A stretch of 64,000 bases of DNA, from assembly GCF_036075115.1 (NCBI RefSeq), contig NZ_CP107958.1:1054001-1118000 (forward strand), written 5' to 3'. Source of the stretch: Streptomyces sp. NBC_00377 (GTDB taxonomy: Bacteria > Actinomycetota > Actinomycetes > Streptomycetales > Streptomycetaceae). The notes beneath the pieces were generated by a model that ran no database searches, was not told the DNA's origin, and saw nothing but the letters and a program-made list of their open reading frames with translations. This document shows, piece by piece, positions 16,918 to 24,642 of this stretch (position 1 is its first letter; the number at the start of each line of letters is the position of its first letter). The position numbers were made by a program, and so were the translations under genes.

Positions 16918-19158
16918 TTATCCCTGGTCCGCGACGAAAGAGGCCAGGCGGGCCAGCGCCGCGTTCCAGTTGACGGCCGTCTCGTTCGTCGACCAGGACT
17001 GGATGTCGTCGATGTAGCAGAACTGGCCCACGCAGCCCTGGAGCTTGCTCTGCGCGTAGGGGTCCTGGATGCTCGAGTTCGGCCCGCCCGCGAGGGTCCC
17101 GCGGGGCGGGTCCGGCAGGTTCGGGTCCAGTTCGTGCGCGTACCAGCGGCTGTGCTGCCGGTGGGAGTTCACCTCGCCGTAGCCGGTGACATAGGAGATG
17201 TTGAGCGCGTTGCGCCCGAGGACGTAGTCCATGCTCTGGACGGCCCCGGCCCGGTACTTCGAGGCGCCCGTGAGGTCGTAGGCCGTGGCGATGACCACGG
17301 CGTTGTTGAGGACCTGGTGGGTGGAGCCCCAGTCGTAGCGGTTGCCGTCGGGGGCGTAGGGCATGCCGTACGGCTGTGCGGTCAGGGTGGCGAGGTAGGT
17401 GTCGGCGCCCCGCAGGACCGACCCGCGGACCTTGTCGCGGCCGGGCAGCCGGTTCGGCACGGTCGCGAGGTCGAGGCGGCCGGCGGCGGCCGTGCGGGAC
17501 CAGTCGAAGCCGGTGGGGGTGAAGACGTCGGCGGTGTGCACCGGCGAGTTCACCACCCGGTCGGCGAACTGCTTCTCCCCCGTCGTGAGGTACAGCTCCG
17601 CGGCCGCCCAGTAGAACTCGTCGCTCGCGTCGTCGTCGTTGTAGGCGCCGCCGCCGTCGCCGTCGTTCGGGTCGGCGTACACCTGCGGATGTGCGAGGGC
17701 CGCCGCGAAGGCCTTGCGCGCGGCCGTCAGCGCCTTCGCCGCGAAGGTCTTGTCGTAGGGCCGGTAGAGGCGGGCCGCCTGGGCTGCCGTCGCGGCCAGA
17801 TTGAGGGTCGCGGTGGTGGTCGGCGCGTGCAGTTCCCGCTTCTGCGGGTCGGCGCTCGGCAGCAGCGGCAGGCCGGTCCACTGCTCGTCGTGGACCTTGT
17901 GGTGGGCCATGCCCGCGAGCGGCTGTCCGTCCGGCACCTGCATCCTCAGCAGGAAGTCGAGCTCCCAACGGGCCTCGTCGAGGACGTCCGGCACGTTGTT
18001 TCCGCTCTCGGGGAGCGCGAGCGTGCCGTCGCCGAGCCCGGCCGGGTCGCCGGTGCGGGCGAGGAGGGAGCGCTCGTAGGTGCTCAGCAGCTCCCAGGTG
18101 GCGATGCCGCCGTTGACGACGTACTTGCCGTGGTCCCCGGCGTCGTACCAGCCGCCGGTGACGTCGAGCGTGTAGTCGCACACCCCGGGCCGGCAGGGGA
18201 CCGCGGAGTCGCCCCGGTTGGGGGCCACGTCCAGATGGCCGGCCGCCCTGCCGTAGCCGGGCCGCAGATCGTCCCGTACCGCGATGCCGCTGCGCTGCGT
18301 GTAGTAGTACTTCACGGCGTCCAGGCGCAGCTGATCGTAGGCGGCGGTGCCGATGTCGAAGGGACGGCTGGTCTCGCCGTCGGCGACGAGCGTGAAGCCG
18401 GTGCCGCGCGTGCGGTAGCCGCCGAAGTCGATGGAGTGGACGTGCTGTCCCGAGGAGACGTCGAGGCCCCGCGGCACGCTCCAGCCGTGCGCCACGATCC
18501 TGCCCGAGCCGTTCTTCAGCTGCCAGGGCAGCTTCGCGCCGGCGTCGGTGACCAGGGTGGCGTTCTTCGGCCCGGCGGGCAGATAGGCGACCTGGTTGAC
18601 GCGCACGCGTGGCCCGGTGTCGGGCCGGTACACCTCCGGCGGCACCCCGCCCAGCAGGGACACGTCGTCCAGGCAGAACCGCCAGGGATCGGCACTCCCG
18701 CCGACCTGGAAGGCGACCTGCCCCTGGGCGCTGTCGACCGGCGAGGTGAAGGTGTACGTGTACGCGTCCCCCGCGGCGTCCAGCACCGGCGTCGCCTCGT
18801 ACCAGGTGTCGTACGGGGCGACGCCGAGGCCCACGACCGCCCGCACGCCGTGCCCCTCGGGCACCCCTGAGGCGCTGAAGGAGAACCGGTACGACTCCCC
18901 CTTCACCAGGGTGATGGCGTCCTGGCCGACGGCGGAGTCCCAGCGGTTGACGGTGCCGCCGGGCACGTCCGCGCACAACCGGCCGTCGGCGATACCGGCG
19001 GTGACGTTGCTGGTCCACCAGGGGTCGGCGGTCGTGCCGAACCCGCCGTTCCTGACCTGCTCGGCCTCCTCGGCGCCGGCCTGCTGCGCGGGCAGCGCGG
19101 TGAGCGCCGCGCCCAGCAGGGCCGCGAGGGACAGCAGGGTGGTGCTGCGTCGTTTCAC
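16918..19158 (-). CDS. Secreted GH9 endoglucanase with N-terminal carbohydrate-binding module
   Basis: A 746-residue secreted cellulase hydrolysing beta-1,4-glucan. Signal peptide about residues 1-29 (basic start [10 protein letters not shown], cut near QQAGAEEA). A CBM4/9-like module follows (VRNGGF to the FCLDDVSL strand, about 33-180), then an Ig-like CelD-N domain ([19 protein letters not shown], about 195-280), then the GH9 catalytic (alpha/alpha)6 barrel. Catalytic residues: the DAGDHGK motif (Asp base) in [13 protein letters not shown], the His region [11 protein letters not shown], and the acid Glu in [13 protein letters not shown] near the C-terminus. The GTG start at 19158 has AGGAG six bases upstream. 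A CebR-type box lies 57 bases upstream, indicating cellobiose/cellulose induction. Confidence 0.95.
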   Translation of the reverse strand: MKRRSTTLLSLAALLGAALTALPAQQAGAEEAEQVRNGGFGTTADPWWTSNVTAGIADGRLCADVPGGTVNRWDSAVGQDAITLVKGESYRFSFSASGVPEGHGVRAVVGLGVAPYDTWYEATPVLDAAGDAYTYTFTSPVDSAQGQVAFQVGGSADPWRFCLDDVSLLGGVPPEVYRPDTGPRVRVNQVAYLPAGPKNATLVTDAGAKLPWQLKNGSGRIVAHGWSVPRGLDVSSGQHVHSIDFGGYRTRGTGFTLVADGETSRPFDIGTAAYDQLRLDAVKYYYTQRSGIAVRDDLRPGYGRAAGHLDVAPNRGDSAVPCRPGVCDYTLDVTGGWYDAGDHGKYVVNGGIATWELLSTYERSLLARTGDPAGLGDGTLALPESGNNVPDVLDEARWELDFLLRMQVPDGQPLAGMAHHKVHDEQWTGLPLLPSADPQKRELHAPTTTATLNLAATAAQAARLYRPYDKTFAAKALTAARKAFAAALAHPQVYADPNDGDGGGAYNDDDASDEFYWAAAELYLTTGEKQFADRVVNSPVHTADVFTPTGFDWSRTAAAGRLDLATVPNRLPGRDKVRGSVLRGADTYLATLTAQPYGMPYAPDGNRYDWGSTHQVLNNAVVIATAYDLTGASKYRAGAVQSMDYVLGRNALNISYVTGYGEVNSHRQHSRWYAHELDPNLPDPPRGTLAGGPNSSIQDPYAQSKLQGCVGQFCYIDDIQSWSTNETAVNWNAALARLASFVADQG

Positions 19159-19214
19159 GTCCAGGCTCCTCGGGAAGTGCGGGACGCTCCGGGCGGGACA
19201 GAGGTGCCATCTCA

Positions 19215-19228
19215 TGGGAGCGCTCCCA
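19215..19228 (-). promoter_or_regulatory. CebR-type operator
   Basis: Perfect 14-bp palindrome TGGGAGCGCTCCCA, identical to the established binding site of CebR, the cello-oligosaccharide-responsive repressor of Streptomyces. It lies in the promoter region of the GH9 cellulase. Confidence 0.92.
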
Positions 19229-19378
19229 GAGCGGGGTCGCTGGACATGTTTGTTGGAGTCATGACACCCCGTCAACGGTCCGGACGAGATGGCTTCTTCG
19301 CAGCCGTTGTCAGTGGTGCGTCCTACTGTGGACCGTTCGAGCACCTGCTCCATGGACTACGAGGAACCGGAGGTCTCC

Positions 19379-19945
19379 ATGACCACCCTGCCCGACCGGC
19401 CGAACACCGCACTGCTCGTGATCGACGTCCAGAAGGGCGTGGTGGCGGGCGCCCCCCGGCGTGACGAGGTGATCGCCAACATCGACACCCTGGTCGACGC
19501 GGCCCGCGTCCAGGACGTGCCGGTCATCTGGGTGCAGCACTCCGACGACGGCCTCGAACGGGGCAGTGCGGACTGGGAGTACGTCGAGGAGCTGGTCCGT
19601 CTCGACACCGAGCCCCTCGTCCACAAGAACTACGGGGACTCCTTCGAGGACACCGAGCTGGAGTCGCTGCTCGCCGAGCGCGGGGTGGGACGCGTCGTCG
19701 TCACGGGTGCGCAGACGGACGCGTGCATCCGCTCGACCCTGCACGGCGCCTTCGTCCGGGGCTACGACGTGACACTGGTCGGCGACGCGCACACCACGGA
19801 GGACCTGAGCGAGTACGGCGCCCCGGCCCCGGAGCAGGTGATGGCCCACACCAACCTGTACTGGTCGTTCCAGAGCGCGCCCGGGCGCAGCGCGGGCACG
19901 GTGGACACGGCGAAGGTGACCTTCGAGGCGGCCGACGCGGGCTGA
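19379..19945 (+). CDS. Isochorismatase-family cysteine hydrolase
   Basis: A 188-residue single-domain hydrolase of the isochorismatase-like fold (nicotinamidase, ureidoacrylate or related amidase). The catalytic triad is visible: Asp in LLVIDVQKGV, Lys in LVHKNYGDSF and Cys in GAQTDACIRSTLHGA. The ATG at 19379 is chosen for the ribosome binding site GGAGG at 19369-19373, five bases upstream; longer starts exist but have none. The gene diverges from the cellulase but its own promoter seems separate. Substrate not predictable; lack of the aryl-carrier domain and short size rule out a siderophore isochorismatase fusion. Acts in the cytoplasm. Confidence 0.87.
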   Translation: MTTLPDRPNTALLVIDVQKGVVAGAPRRDEVIANIDTLVDAARVQDVPVIWVQHSDDGLERGSADWEYVEELVRLDTEPLVHKNYGDSFEDTELESLLAERGVGRVVVTGAQTDACIRSTLHGAFVRGYDVTLVGDAHTTEDLSEYGAPAPEQVMAHTNLYWSFQSAPGRSAGTVDTAKVTFEAADAG

Positions 19946-20034
19946 GCCGGACGGCGGCGCACGTCCCGGACAGCGGCGCAGTTCCCGGGCCGCGGGGCAC
20001 GCGCAGCGGTGGCGCCCCGGCCCGGGTCGGCGGA

Positions 20035-20570
20035 CGCCGGCGGGGGCGATCACGTTCTCGGTGGCGCCGTCGGTGTGCAGCAGATCGGTGAGGTCGAAGG
20101 CGAAGCCGGTGTAGCCGTAGGGGTGGCGGCCGGCCCCGGTGCCGTTGCAGTAGACATGGGAGTCCATGCAGACGCCGTCGAACTCGACCGAGATCCGCCG
20201 TCCCGCGCGGCCGGGCGGCAGGGTGAGGGAGAGGCGGTACCGGCCCAGGCCACCGGGGAAGAACCCGGTGCCGCCGGTCGTGCCGTTCCGCGTGGTGGGC
20301 GTCTGTTCGATGCTCCGGTCGTGCGGGACGGCGACCACCCGCCAGGCCGCGTCGTCGTACCCGGGGGCGGCCGCGTCCCCGGGTACCCGTCGGTCGGGTC
20401 GGCGATCCCGCCGGGGTCGGCCGGCGCGAAGCGCCAGCCGTCACGCAGCGCGACCGTACGGCGTCCGGAGGCGCTGACGGCGGCCGCGGCGGCCCGGGCC
20501 ACCGGTGTGCCGAGGAGTGCTGCGGCGGCGGGGCGGCCGTGGAGGCGAGAAGTACCGATCTACGAGTGAC
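20035..20570 (-). pseudogene. Decayed 5' fragment of a GH2 glycoside hydrolase (beta-galactosidase-like)
   Basis: Reading leftward, fragments of a secreted GH2 enzyme appear in successive frames: a signal peptide TRRSVLLASTAA whose start codon is now GTC (20568-20570), AALLGTPVARA in another frame, then TVALRDGWRFAPADPGG, then after a further frame change DDAAWRVVAVPHDRSIEQ and the sugar-binding domain (RYRLSLTLPPG, VEFDGVCMDSHVYCNG, YGYTGFAFDLTDLL). The similarity stops at TENVIA, about 150 residues into a protein that should exceed 700. At least two frameshifts, a lost start and a missing C-terminal part make it a pseudogene. Its ancestor was probably exported by Tat or Sec and acted on beta-galactosides or related sugars. 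Confidence 0.8.
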
Positions 20571-20865
20571 CGTCCTGGCCGGCTCTCCCTCACCAGGAAC
20601 CAGAAGTACTCACAACTGATCGTTAACAAACAGAATTTGACGACGGGCCACTCCAGTCCGTCAAGGGTGCGCAGCCGCTTCGCCGTCTCTGCGCGTGCCG
20701 GATCACTCACGCACGAGATTCGGCCGGATTTCCGCCTTGACCTCGGCGGGAACCCGCTCTCCTGCCGAGCCACAGGGGTTCCCGTCCACATGGGACCGGG
20801 ACACACTAGGCTGGAACGGAAGTGGCGTGCCTGTTCACTGTGAGTGTCCGCGATGGAGTGCCGAG

Positions 20866-23235
20866 ATGAGCCCGGAGTATCCGTTCGACGAGGCCTCGAC
20901 GGCCCGGGCGGTCGTCGACGACTCCGGCGCGCTCGTCGGGTGGAGCGAGGGCGCCCGGGCCCTGCTGGGCTGGACCCCGGCCGACGTGGTGGGCCGGCCC
21001 GCCGTGGAGCTGGTGGCCGACGGAACCCCCGTCCTCAGCGGACCGCGCTGGGACGGAACGGTCACTTTGCGCCATCGCGACGGCCGTCCGGTCCGGGTGT
21101 GGCTGCTCGCGCACCACTCTCCCGCCCGGGACGCCGATCCGGGGCACTGGCTGCTCGTCACGCCGTTGGACGGGAGCGGTCCGGCCTCCTCGGACGACCT
21201 CCTCGCCGCGGCCGGGCTGAACCAGTCGCCCTGCGCCATCGCCGTCTACGACGAACGCCTGCGCCTGCGCCGGATCAACGACGCGATGCGCGCGGTCATC
21301 GGACTGCCCGAGGAGCGCATCCGGGGACTGCGCATCACCGAGATCGGCGCCGGACCGCACAGCGCGGAACTCGAACAGCGGATGCTGGAGGTGCTCACCA
21401 GCGGCCGTCCGGTCGACGTGCAGACGTACGCGCGCTCCGGCGGTGAGAGCCGGGCGCACGCCTGGCTGGCCCGGATGGCCCCGGTCACCGACGTCGGCGG
21501 CCGGGTGCGGGGAGTGTCCGTGTCCGCCCACGACTTCACCCAGAACCACCTCGCCCGCGAACGGCTCCAGCTGGTCAACGAGGCGAGCGTGCGCATCGGC
21601 AGCACCCTCGACGTCACGCGTACGGCGCAGGAGCTGGCGGAGGTCTGCGTCCCCGCGCTCGCCGACTTCGTCAGCATCGACCTGCTCGACCCGCAGGACG
21701 GCGGCGAGCCGCCGAGCCGGTTCGCCCCGCCGCTCAGCCTGCGGCGCGCCGCGCACCACTCGGTCAGCGCCGGCAGCCCCGAGGCGGTGGCGAAACCCGG
21801 GGAACCGCAGCAGTACCCGGCCGGATCGCCACAGGCCGACTCGCTGGTCGCGGGGCACACCGTCATCGCCACCCTGGCGGGCGGCGGTCTGGACGCGTGG
21901 CTCGCCTGGGACCCGGCACGCGCCGCCCGGGTGCAGGAGCTCGGCGTCCACTCCACGATGTCCGTCCCGATCCAGGCCCGCGGGATCACGCTGGGCGTCG
22001 CCGTCCTCACCCGGTTCCGCCGACCCGACCCGTTCACCCCGGACGACGTGCTGCTGGCCGAGGAGGTCACGGCCCGGGCCGCCGTGTGCATCGACAACGC
22101 CCGCCGCTACTCCCGCGAGCGGGACACCGCGCTCGCCCTCCAGCGCAGCCTGCTGCCCCGCACCCTGCCGAGCACCGCCGCCGTCGACGCCGCCTCCCGC
22201 TATCTGCCCGCCGCCCGCGCCGGGGTCGGCGGCGACTGGTTCGACGTGATCCCGCTGTCCGGGATGCGGGTCGCCATGGTCGTCGGGGACGTCGTCGGAC
22301 ACGGCATCCAGGCCTCGGCCACGATGGGCAGACTGCGCACCGCCGTGCGCACCCTCGCCGACATCGACCTGGCCCCCGAGGAACTGCTCACCCACCTGGA
22401 CGACCTGGTCGTCCGGCTGTCGGAGGAGGCCGGTGGCGAAGGCAGCCCCGGCGAGGTCGGCGCCTCCTGTCTGTACGCGGTGTACGACCCCGTGTCGCGA
22501 CGGTGCACCATGGCGAGGGCCGGGCATCCCGCCCCCGTGGTGCTGCGGCCGGACCGCACGACCCGGCGGGTCGAGCTGCCCGCCGGTCCCGCGCTGGGCC
22601 TGGGCGGACTGCCGTTCGAGTCGGCGGAGCTGGAGCTGGGCGAGGGCAGTGTGCTCGCCTTCTACACAGACGGTCTGATGGACTCCCGCGAGCGGGACGT
22701 GGACGCCGGTCACCGGCTGCTGAGCGAGACGCTGGCGGCGCACTCGGACTCCCTGGACGAGACCTGCGACCGGGTCCTGCACGCCCTGCTCCCGCCTGGC
22801 GGCGCCCCCGACGACGTGGCCCTGCTGCTCGCGCGCACCCGGGGCCTGCCCTCCGCCCAGGTCGCCACCTGGGACATCCCCGCCGACCCCTCGCTCGTCG
22901 CGCCGATCCGCAGGCAGGCGGTCGAGCAGCTCTCGCGATGGCAGCTGAGCGAGGCGTCCTTCACCACCGAACTGGTGGTGAGCGAACTGGTCACCAACGC
23001 CATCCGGTACGGCTCCCACCCCATCCGGCTGCGGCTGATCCACGACGCGACGACGCTGATCTGCGAGGTGTCGGACACCAGCCACACCGCTCCGCACCTG
23101 CGCCGGGCGAAGACGTGGGACGAGGGCGGCCGCGGCCTTCTGCTGGTCGCCCAGCTGACCCAGCGCTGGGGCAGCAGGCACACTCCCGAGGGCAAGACGA
23201 TCTGGGCGGAGCTGAGCCTGTTCGACGAGGAGTGA
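20866..23235 (+). CDS. PAS-PAS-GAF-SpoIIE (PP2C) phosphatase with C-terminal anti-sigma-type ATPase
   Basis: A 789-residue signalling protein that probably both dephosphorylates anti-sigma-factor antagonists and phosphorylates them. Order: PAS about 10-115 and 120-235, GAF about 237-430 (VNEASVRIGSTLDVTRTAQE), PP2C/SpoIIE about 440-655 with metal-binding Asp in VGGDWFDVI, MVVGDVVGHG and GAPDDVALLL, then an RsbW-like HATPase about 670-785 with N-box ELVVSELVTNAIRYG and G-box EGGRGLLLVAQL. ATG 20866 has GGAG at 20855-20858; upstream in-frame sequence does not look coding. The STAS protein at 40761 is a conceivable but unproven partner. Cytoplasmic; signals sensed by PAS and GAF are unknown. Confidence 0.93.
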   Translation: MSPEYPFDEASTARAVVDDSGALVGWSEGARALLGWTPADVVGRPAVELVADGTPVLSGPRWDGTVTLRHRDGRPVRVWLLAHHSPARDADPGHWLLVTPLDGSGPASSDDLLAAAGLNQSPCAIAVYDERLRLRRINDAMRAVIGLPEERIRGLRITEIGAGPHSAELEQRMLEVLTSGRPVDVQTYARSGGESRAHAWLARMAPVTDVGGRVRGVSVSAHDFTQNHLARERLQLVNEASVRIGSTLDVTRTAQELAEVCVPALADFVSIDLLDPQDGGEPPSRFAPPLSLRRAAHHSVSAGSPEAVAKPGEPQQYPAGSPQADSLVAGHTVIATLAGGGLDAWLAWDPARAARVQELGVHSTMSVPIQARGITLGVAVLTRFRRPDPFTPDDVLLAEEVTARAAVCIDNARRYSRERDTALALQRSLLPRTLPSTAAVDAASRYLPAARAGVGGDWFDVIPLSGMRVAMVVGDVVGHGIQASATMGRLRTAVRTLADIDLAPEELLTHLDDLVVRLSEEAGGEGSPGEVGASCLYAVYDPVSRRCTMARAGHPAPVVLRPDRTTRRVELPAGPALGLGGLPFESAELELGEGSVLAFYTDGLMDSRERDVDAGHRLLSETLAAHSDSLDETCDRVLHALLPPGGAPDDVALLLARTRGLPSAQVATWDIPADPSLVAPIRRQAVEQLSRWQLSEASFTTELVVSELVTNAIRYGSHPIRLRLIHDATTLICEVSDTSHTAPHLRRAKTWDEGGRGLLLVAQLTQRWGSRHTPEGKTIWAELSLFDEE

Positions 23236-23243
23236 AACGGCGG

Positions 23244-23267
23244 CTCGAGCACTTGCTCGAGCACTTG
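23244..23267 (+). repeat. 12-bp direct duplication with a -35-like hexamer
   Basis: CTCGAGCACTTG occurs twice in tandem; the second copy runs into TTGACA (23265-23270), a consensus -35 hexamer for the permease gene. No clear -10 is seen. Possible promoter duplication. Confidence 0.45.
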
Positions 23268-23286
23268 ACAGACGTTTTACCCGCGC

Positions 23287-24618
23287 GTGTTTTCATGGAC
23301 GACGCCCGGACCAGCTCGAGGGACGGGGAACGACCGCCGTACCCCGCTCCCGGAGATCCACATCAACGCCCCGCTCGCCGAAACGCTGTCCGTCGTCCTG
23401 CTCGTCGCCGCACTCGGATGGGCCGTGCTGCGCCCGGCAGGCCGGTCCGAGGCCCTCGTCGCCGTCCCCGCCGCCGCCGTGGTGATCGCGCTCGGGGCAC
23501 TCTCGCCGGAGCACGCGCTGACGGAGACGGAGCAGCTCGGTCCGGTCGTCGGTTTTCTCGCGGCGGTGCTGGTGCTGGCGCATCTGTGCGACGTCGAGGG
23601 CCTGTTCACGGCGTGCGGGGCGTGGATGGCCCGACGGTCGGCGGGCAGCCCCGGGCGGCTGCTGGTCGCCGTGTTCGTGCTGGCTTCGGTGATCACGGCC
23701 GTGCTCAGTCTGGACGCCACCGTGGTGCTGCTGACGCCGGTGGTGTTCGCCACCGCCGCCCGGATGGGAGTGCGCTCCAGGCCGCACGTCTACGCGTGTG
23801 CGCACCTGTCGAACACGGCCTCGCTGCTGCTGCCGGTCTCCAACCTCACCAACCTGCTGGCGTTCGAGGCGAGCGGGCTGAGCTTCACCCGGTTCGCCGC
23901 GCTGATGGCGTTGCCCTGGGTGGTCGCGGTCGGCGCCGAGTACCTGGTCTTCCGGCGCTTCTTCGCCGACGACCTGCCCGCCGCCGAGCCCGTCGACGAC
24001 GCCGGCCCGGCGCCCGAGCTGCCGTTGTTCGCGCTGGTCACCGTCGCCTGCACGCTCGTCGGGTTCGTGGTGGCGTCGGCGGTCGGGATCGAACCGGCGT
24101 GGGCCGCGTTCGCCGGGGCACTGGTCATGGCCGGGCGGGCGCTGGTGCGCCGTCGGGTGACCCCGGTCGCCGTGGTGCGGGCCGCCGCGCCCGGGTTCCT
24201 GGCGTTCGTGCTGGCGCTCGGGATCGTCGTGCGCGCGGTCGTCGACAACGGGCTCGCCGACGCGCTGCGGCATGTGCTGCCCGACGGCGCGGGGCTCCTC
24301 GCCCTGCTCGCCGTCGCCGCGCTGGCCGCCGTCCTCGCCAACCTGATCAACAACCTGCCCGCAGTGCTGGTCCTGGTGCCGCTCGCCGCCCCGGCCGGGA
24401 CCGGGGCGGTGCTCGCGGTGCTGCTCGGGGTGAACATCGGCCCGAACCTGACGTACGCCGGATCGCTGGCGACGCTGCTGTGGCGGCGCGTGGTGCAGGC
24501 CCGCGAGGAGCATGTCGGGCTCGGGGAGTTCACCCGGCTGGGCCTGCTCACCGTGCCGGCCGCGCTGGTGCCGGCCGTCGTGGCGCTGTGGGCCTCGCTC
24601 CAGGTGGTCGGCGTCTGA
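23287..24618 (+). CDS. SLC13/ArsB-type membrane permease
   Basis: A 443-residue membrane protein with about 10-11 hydrophobic segments and the repeated-half layout of the ion-transporter superfamily (ArsB, SLC13, NhaD). Landmarks are LSLDATVVLLTPVVFATA, the hallmark helix-break SNTASLLLPVSNLTNLLAF in the first half, and its counterpart NLINNLPAVLVLVPLAAP plus NIGPNLTYAGSLATLLW in the second half. It may move arsenite, dicarboxylates or another anion. No arsR or arsC gene lies near. The start is uncertain: GTG 23287 is the only early start codon in frame, has no good ribosome binding site, and lies close to a TTGACA hexamer, so the transcript could be nearly leaderless. Confidence 0.82.
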   Translation: MFSWTTPGPARGTGNDRRTPLPEIHINAPLAETLSVVLLVAALGWAVLRPAGRSEALVAVPAAAVVIALGALSPEHALTETEQLGPVVGFLAAVLVLAHLCDVEGLFTACGAWMARRSAGSPGRLLVAVFVLASVITAVLSLDATVVLLTPVVFATAARMGVRSRPHVYACAHLSNTASLLLPVSNLTNLLAFEASGLSFTRFAALMALPWVVAVGAEYLVFRRFFADDLPAAEPVDDAGPAPELPLFALVTVACTLVGFVVASAVGIEPAWAAFAGALVMAGRALVRRRVTPVAVVRAAAPGFLAFVLALGIVVRAVVDNGLADALRHVLPDGAGLLALLAVAALAAVLANLINNLPAVLVLVPLAAPAGTGAVLAVLLGVNIGPNLTYAGSLATLLWRRVVQAREEHVGLGEFTRLGLLTVPAALVPAVVALWASLQVVGV

Positions 24619-24642
24619 CCGGCCGCCCCGGTCGGTGACGCC

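Noticed and set aside
19159..19353. Longer start of the GH9 enzyme
   Set aside because: It would place the signal peptide inside the protein and cover the CebR box; GTG 19158 has its own ribosome binding site.
20695..20865. Longer start of the PP2C protein
   Set aside because: The added residues have no family similarity and the ATG at 20866 has a well-placed GGAG.
23287..24618. Arsenite resistance operon
   Set aside because: Only the permease is present; no arsR, arsC or arsA genes are next to it.
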